Below, piece after piece: positions 59,958 through 64,000 of a stretch of DNA of 64,000 nt. The position numbers were made by a program, and so were the translations under genes. The DNA is taken from NCBI GenBank assembly GCA_050732875.1, contig JBOHRQ010000004.1, positions 1-64,000 on the forward strand. The letters run 5' to 3'. Below the pieces are notes generated by a model, which saw only the letters and a program-made list of their open reading frames with translations, was not told where the DNA came from and did not search any database. The DNA comes from DASRVA01 sp050732875 (GTDB lineage: Bacteria > Gemmatimonadota > Gemmatimonadetes > JACCXV01 > JAHWKZ01). Numbering within the stretch: the stretch's first letter is position 1; every line of letters starts with the position of its first letter.

Positions 59958-61541
59958 ATGCAGCTCTCCACCGCCGCCCTGGCCGCCCGGATCGCCTTCG
60001 CCGTGGCGACCTTCTCTCCATCGACCGTGGCGATCGCCCAACCGAGCGGAGCCGAGCTCCCGACCCTGGAGTACCGCATCGACCTGACCGAGCGTGCCGA
60101 CGACCGCTTCCGGGTGACGCTGTCGATGGACAGCCTCCCGGCCGGGAGCGCGGTGCTCCAGTTCGCCGCGACGGCTCCCGGCACGTACCAGATCATGGAC
60201 GTCGGACGCTTCGTCGACGGGCTCCGCGCGACCGACGCGGAAGGAGAGGAGATCCCGGTCGAGCGCGTCTCGACCAACCAGTGGCAGGTCTCCGATCCGG
60301 CGCGTGTCCGCGAGGTGTCGTGGACGGTCGCCGAGACCTGGGACACGCCGGTCGAGGCGAACCGCATCTACCCCATGGCCGGCACGTCGATCGAGACCGA
60401 CCACGTGCTCTTCAACGCCCACGCCGTCCTCGGCTTCCCGAGCGGGCTGCAGGACGCGCCGATCGAGCTGGCGCTGACGGTGCCCGACGGCTGGACGGTG
60501 GGGACGGCGCTCGAGAAGGCCCCCGACGGAGACTACATCGCCCAGGACTACGACTTCCTCGTCGACTCGCCGATCCTGGCCGGCAACCTGACCGTGGCCC
60601 ACACCGAGGTGACCGGGGTTCCGATCGAGATCTACACGTATTCGGCGGGTGACGGGATCCGCTCGGAGCAGCTCCTGGAGTCCATGAAGTCCATGCTCCA
60701 GGCCGCGGGCGCGTTTCTGGGCGGTCTCCCGGTGGACCGCTACGTCTTTCTCTATCACTTCGAGGGAGCCCCACAGCCAGGGGCGGTGTACGGAGCCTGG
60801 GAGCACTCGTACTCGTCCGAGTACGTCTTCCCCGAGGTGCCGTTCTCGGAGGGATTCGGTCAGACCCTGAAGGACGTCGCGGCCCACGAGTTCCTCCACA
60901 TCGTGACGCCGCTCAACATCCACAGCGAGATCATCGAGAACTTCGACTTCGAGAAGCCCGTACCCTCGCGGCACCTGTGGCTCTACGAGGGCGTCACCGA
61001 GTGGGGCGCCCACGCCTCGCAGCTGCGGTCCGGGATCAAGAGCCCGGCGGAGTACCTGGACGCGATGGCGCAGAAGATCGCCGTCGACAGGCAGCTCTTC
61101 GATCCAGGGTACAGCCTGGAGAAGCTGGCCCTCACCTCCTACACACCCGAGGGCCAGGCCCAGTACGGCAACATCTACCAGCGCGGGGCCCTGGTCGCCG
61201 GGCTACTGGACATCCGCCTGCTCGAGCTGTCGAACGGCGAGCACGGGCTCCAGGACCTTCTCCTGGAACTCATGGACCGGTTCGGGAAGAACCGCCCGTT
61301 CGAGGATGACGAGCTGTACGGGGTCCTGGTCGAGATGACGAATCCGGCGATCGCGGAGTTCTTCGAGAAGTACGTCCGGGGCGCCGAGCCGCTCCCATTC
61401 GCCGAATTCTACGGCAAGCTCGGTATCGATTTCATCGACGACCCGGAGCAGCCGCGGTTCGAGATACGCGACGACCCCACCGCCGAGCAGGCGCGTCTGA
61501 GGGCTGTCTGGCTCGGCGAGAGCGAACCGCCGGCGTCGTAA
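59958..61541 (+). CDS. M61-like secreted metallopeptidase
   Basis: A 527-residue exported protein (signal peptide ending AIAQ) of the M61 glycyl-aminopeptidase family. The zinc motif is VAAHEFLHIVTPLNIHSEII (HEFLH), and the third ligand glutamate is likely in WLYEGVTEWGAH, with the typical YQRGALVAGLLDI region later. The N-terminal beta domain is as in other M61 members. The common C-terminal PDZ domain is not seen. It is flanked by a possible promoter and convergent anti-sigma gene. Confidence 0.88.
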   Translation: MQLSTAALAARIAFAVATFSPSTVAIAQPSGAELPTLEYRIDLTERADDRFRVTLSMDSLPAGSAVLQFAATAPGTYQIMDVGRFVDGLRATDAEGEEIPVERVSTNQWQVSDPARVREVSWTVAETWDTPVEANRIYPMAGTSIETDHVLFNAHAVLGFPSGLQDAPIELALTVPDGWTVGTALEKAPDGDYIAQDYDFLVDSPILAGNLTVAHTEVTGVPIEIYTYSAGDGIRSEQLLESMKSMLQAAGAFLGGLPVDRYVFLYHFEGAPQPGAVYGAWEHSYSSEYVFPEVPFSEGFGQTLKDVAAHEFLHIVTPLNIHSEIIENFDFEKPVPSRHLWLYEGVTEWGAHASQLRSGIKSPAEYLDAMAQKIAVDRQLFDPGYSLEKLALTSYTPEGQAQYGNIYQRGALVAGLLDIRLLELSNGEHGLQDLLLELMDRFGKNRPFEDDELYGVLVEMTNPAIAEFFEKYVRGAEPLPFAEFYGKLGIDFIDDPEQPRFEIRDDPTAEQARLRAVWLGESEPPAS

Positions 61542-61565
61542 GGAGCCGTCGAGGAGACCGCGCGA

Positions 61566-62306
61566 TCACCGGGTGTCGGAGAGCGGGATCTTTCGCTCCT
61601 TCCCGAACTCGTCCAGGAGGATCCTGCCCCCGGTCATCTCGTAGACGGTGCGGGCTCCGACCCGGATCTCCACATTGGGAAGGTCCACCGGCACCGCGAC
61701 CCGATAGCTCGCTCGCGAACCTCGATTCTGGACGCGGACGGAACCGTCCCCGACGACGAAGCCGACGGAGTCGCTCCGCACCTCGACCCGCGCCGTGTCT
61801 CCGCCGGCCTGGATGAGCTCGATCGACCCTTCGGTCTGCCCAGCCTCGAACACCACCTCCAGGCGGCCACTCGGGACCCACGCGACGCCGGTCTCCTGCC
61901 CCCAGGGGTCGGACGCCGCCGCCCTCGCGGGACGCTCGGGCTCGGGTCCGCGCACGATCCCCTCGACGGCCTCCCTGAGTGGCGAGCCGGGAACGATGGC
62001 GGCGACCACGGCGCCCACCACCAGCAGGCCCGCCAGCGAGGCCGCCAGGAGCGCCCGGTGACTGCCCGTCGTCTGCGGAACGGTTCGCCGCTCTGCCTCC
62101 CTGATCACTTCCTCGACCGCTGTCTGTGGAGCCTCGCGATCGAGCGTCCGGAGGAGTCCGGCCGTCCGCTCCAGCTCGAGCTCCAACGCCTCCCTGCGCG
62201 CCAGACACGCCTCGCAGGTCTCGAGGTGGGCGAGGACACGCCTCGATTCCCGCTCGTCCAGCTCGCCGTCGATCAGCGCCTGCAGCTCGCCGTCACCCGG
62301 ATGCAT
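61566..62306 (-). CDS. Zinc-finger anti-sigma factor
   Basis: A 246-residue membrane protein. The N-terminal zinc-finger anti-sigma domain has LAHLETCEACLARRE (H-x3-C-x2-C). One transmembrane helix (LLAASLAGLLVVGAVVAAI) and a beta-rich periplasmic domain follow. It should hold the ECF sigma factor at the membrane until a signal arrives. The ATG at 62306 overlaps the sigma gene by 14 bases. The proposed signal is unknown; the neighbour is a TonB receptor. Confidence 0.9.
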   Translation of the reverse strand: MHPGDGELQALIDGELDERESRRVLAHLETCEACLARREALELELERTAGLLRTLDREAPQTAVEEVIREAERRTVPQTTGSHRALLAASLAGLLVVGAVVAAIVPGSPLREAVEGIVRGPEPERPARAAASDPWGQETGVAWVPSGRLEVVFEAGQTEGSIELIQAGGDTARVEVRSDSVGFVVGDGSVRVQNRGSRASYRVAVPVDLPNVEIRVGARTVYEMTGGRILLDEFGKERKIPLSDTR

Positions 62307-62811
62307 CGGCCTCCTCGTAAGCGGTCCGGAACGCCCGCGTCGCACGGACGATCAGCTTGCCGACCCCCGATGCCCGGTAGTCGAGGGCGCTCGCGATCTC
62401 CTGGTACGAATGACCCTCGTATCGCATCAGGAGGGCTTGACGATAGCGGTGCGGCAGGCGGTCCAGGGCCCCCCGGACGCGCCGTCTCCGCTCCCGGATC
62501 ACGAGCTCTTCGTCGGGAGCCGGCTCCGGCTCCGCGTACATGAACAGCGTGGGTTGGGACTCATGCAGGCTTCTCCTCCGGCTCCTCTTCCGGTGCTCGT
62601 CCCGAACGAGATTGTTCGAGACGGCCGCCAGCCAGGCCCGCCGGTCCCTCGGCCATTCCCCTCGCTGATACAGCCGCACAAAGGCCTCCTGGGCGATATC
62701 CTTGGCCAGGGCTGGATCCCCGGTTAGACGGTTCAGGTAACGGAAGAGCCCTTCGAACTCCTCCGTGAAGATCCGCCGGAAGCCCTCCGCGAATGCCTCG
62801 TCGCGACTCAC
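62293..62811 (-). CDS. ECF-type RNA polymerase sigma factor
   Basis: A 172-residue sigma-70 family ECF factor. Region 2 is FEGLFRYLNRLTGDPALAKD and DIAQEAFVRLYQRGEW; region 4 is ALDRLPHRYRQALLMRYEGH and SYQEIASALDYRASGVGKLI. The start is GTG at 62811. It overlaps its zinc-finger anti-sigma factor and follows a TonB receptor gene by 100 bases, so an envelope or nutrient signal is plausible. Confidence 0.92.
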   Translation of the reverse strand: MSRDEAFAEGFRRIFTEEFEGLFRYLNRLTGDPALAKDIAQEAFVRLYQRGEWPRDRRAWLAAVSNNLVRDEHRKRSRRRSLHESQPTLFMYAEPEPAPDEELVIRERRRRVRGALDRLPHRYRQALLMRYEGHSYQEIASALDYRASGVGKLIVRATRAFRTAYEEADASG

Positions 62812-62911
62812 GTCCCGCTCTCACCCATCCACCGAGATCTCCATACAGGGAACGCGCGAGGCGTCGATTTCTTGGCGCCGGAGCGCGTGGATCAGCGAGG
62901 CTTTCGGGGAT

Positions 62912-64000
62912 TCAGAACCGCCACTCGACCCCGAACAGGAAGGATCTCGGCAGGAGAGCCAGGTCCCGGGTCGCGCCTCCGGAGGATGCGAGCTGGCGCC
63001 CGAGCACGTTCCCGTGGTCCAGAACGTTGAGGACGTCGAGATACGTGGTGATCGAGCCGTCCGGACCGGCGCCGTCGTTGCGCCACTGCCGGCGGATGCC
63101 CAGATCCAGACGGAAATAGGCGGGGAGCCGATCCCCGTTGAGGGCCCCGGGCGCGCGGACCGGGGTGCCGCTGAACTCGACCTCGCCGGTGAGCTGGTCG
63201 AAGACCTCCCAGTCGAAGCCGTCCGCCAGCGGGCTGGTCGGCGGCCCCGCCGCGGCCTGGAAGGCGCTCGTCAAGGTGGTCACCGGCGTGAGCCGCCAGG
63301 AGGCCTCCATCGCCAGCGAGCGATTGCGCTCGAACCGGGGCCGGTAGGTGAGGTCGCCGGCCGTCCTGCGGGCCGAGCTCAGCTCGATCACCGTCCGCGC
63401 GTCGACCCGATCTCCCTCGTAGGCGAGCACCAAGCCGATCCCGTGAGCCCGACCCCGCCCGCGCCCGAAGCCGGCCGTCGCATACGGTTGATCGGTCACC
63501 GGGGCGACCAGGACGAGGCCGTCCATCCACCGTACGTAGCCGTCCAGCGTCAGAAGCAGTCGATCGGCGAGCTTCGCCTCGAGCGCCGCCGCGAGCTGGT
63601 CGGACCGGGCCAAGGGAATGCCGCTCGCGCCCGCCCCGACCAGCGGCTCGATGGCGTAGGCGGCGTTGAGCAGCGACTCCTCGTTCGTGAGCGACTGGAC
63701 GACCTGATGAACACGGCCGAAACCACCGGAGAGGGTCAACCGGTCGCTCGGCCGGTAATGGAGCGAAAGCCGCGGCTCGAATTTGAATCCCGCGCTTTCG
63801 ACGTGGATCGCCCTCACCCCGCTGTTGATCAGCCAGCGGTCCCGCGGAATCCAGCGCTGCTCGAGGTACGAGGAGACGAGCGCCGGGCGTGCCTCGAGGG
63901 CATAGCCAGGCTCCGGCGGCTGGTCCCTCTCTCCGATCGTCCGGCTCGCCGTCTGGTAGAACGACTGGAGCCGCTCGACGGCCACGCCTAGCCGACCGAC
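62912..64000 (-). CDS. TonB-dependent receptor, C-terminal part, cut by the window edge
   Basis: The frame is open past the right edge, and about 362 residues of an outer-membrane beta-barrel remain: FEPRLSLHYRPSDRLTLSGG, LRTLDGYVRWMDGLVLV-type strands such as LLLTLDGYVRWMDGLVLV, and ending FLFGVEWRF. The terminal aromatic Phe is the usual outer-membrane assembly signal. The plug domain and TonB box lie outside. The ECF sigma and anti-sigma genes follow on the same strand. The ligand cannot be predicted. Confidence 0.85.
   Translation of the reverse strand, partial: VGRLGVAVERLQSFYQTASRTIGERDQPPEPGYALEARPALVSSYLEQRWIPRDRWLINSGVRAIHVESAGFKFEPRLSLHYRPSDRLTLSGGFGRVHQVVQSLTNEESLLNAAYAIEPLVGAGASGIPLARSDQLAAALEAKLADRLLLTLDGYVRWMDGLVLVAPVTDQPYATAGFGRGRGRAHGIGLVLAYEGDRVDARTVIELSSARRTAGDLTYRPRFERNRSLAMEASWRLTPVTTLTSAFQAAAGPPTSPLADGFDWEVFDQLTGEVEFSGTPVRAPGALNGDRLPAYFRLDLGIRRQWRNDGAGPDGSITTYLDVLNVLDHGNVLGRQLASSGGATRDLALLPRSFLFGVEWRF

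Overview
The window is a gene-dense, very GC-rich piece of a bacterial chromosome from a diderm (Gram-negative type) organism. The envelope evidence is many lipoproteins with a lipobox cysteine, a TonB-dependent receptor, MurJ and Ddl. The mix of secreted Big_2-like and Ig-like lipoproteins, MacB/FtsX-type permeases, a DUF4139 protein, an M61-like peptidase and a hopanoid-type squalene route fits Gemmatimonadota or a neighbouring FCB-group lineage. That placement is inference; no rRNA or other phylogenetic marker is present. I see no intact insertion sequence, prophage or CRISPR array, so most of the window reads as ordinary core chromosome.

Layout. 1-3.1 kb: uvrC (cut by the left edge) and murJ on the minus strand. 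3.2-6.7 kb: hpnC-hpnD-hpnE-ferredoxin, a squalene-synthesis operon. 6.7-12.7 kb: an ACT protein, a repeat-containing lipoprotein, a large membrane protein coupled to a glycosyltransferase, lemA, and a stand-alone WYL-like protein. 12.7-16.6 kb: a cold-shock gene with a long leader and a terminator, then queE-luxE-luxC. 16.7-25 kb: a patatin-like protein, a lipoprotein-anchored methyltransferase, endonuclease IV, a DUF4139 protein, a 126-base nested hairpin element, and two MacB-like permeases. 25-33.4 kb: a class III cyclase/ATPase/TPR regulator, a threonine-catabolism cluster (tdh-kbl with trxB and a metallo-beta-lactamase-fold hydrolase), and tRNA-Gln(CTG). 33.5-43.8 kb: two paralogous lipoproteins, ddl-suhB-proS, lysozyme-inhibitor-like and META lipoproteins, a Fic remnant, a PQQ-type sugar dehydrogenase and selA. 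43.8-51.8 kb: valS, a VWA membrane protein, a Nudix protein, a P-loop protein, and rex with its own promoter and operator, then an MFS transporter. 52-57.2 kb: recJ-rsmD-coaD-aminotransferase-STAS-ksgA, six genes chained by four-base overlaps. 57.2-64 kb: rnpB overlapping the 3' end of rnhA, a zinc-ribbon coiled-coil gene, a D/R-rich secreted protein, an M61-like peptidase, an ECF sigma/anti-sigma pair and a TonB receptor (cut by the right edge).

Eighteen neighbouring gene pairs overlap by exactly four bases (ATGA, GTGA or TTGA). These overlaps repeatedly decide the start codon. They mark tight translational coupling within the squalene, lux-like, threonine, selA and recJ-ksgA operons.

The items most worth a second look are the lux-like acyl-reduction pair with both catalytic cysteines but no luciferase, the rnhA/rnpB overlap, the 126-base nested hairpin, the Rex-autoregulated promoter, the terminator directly in front of the zinc-ribbon gene, and the ferredoxin fused by overlap to the hydroxysqualene-reduction operon.
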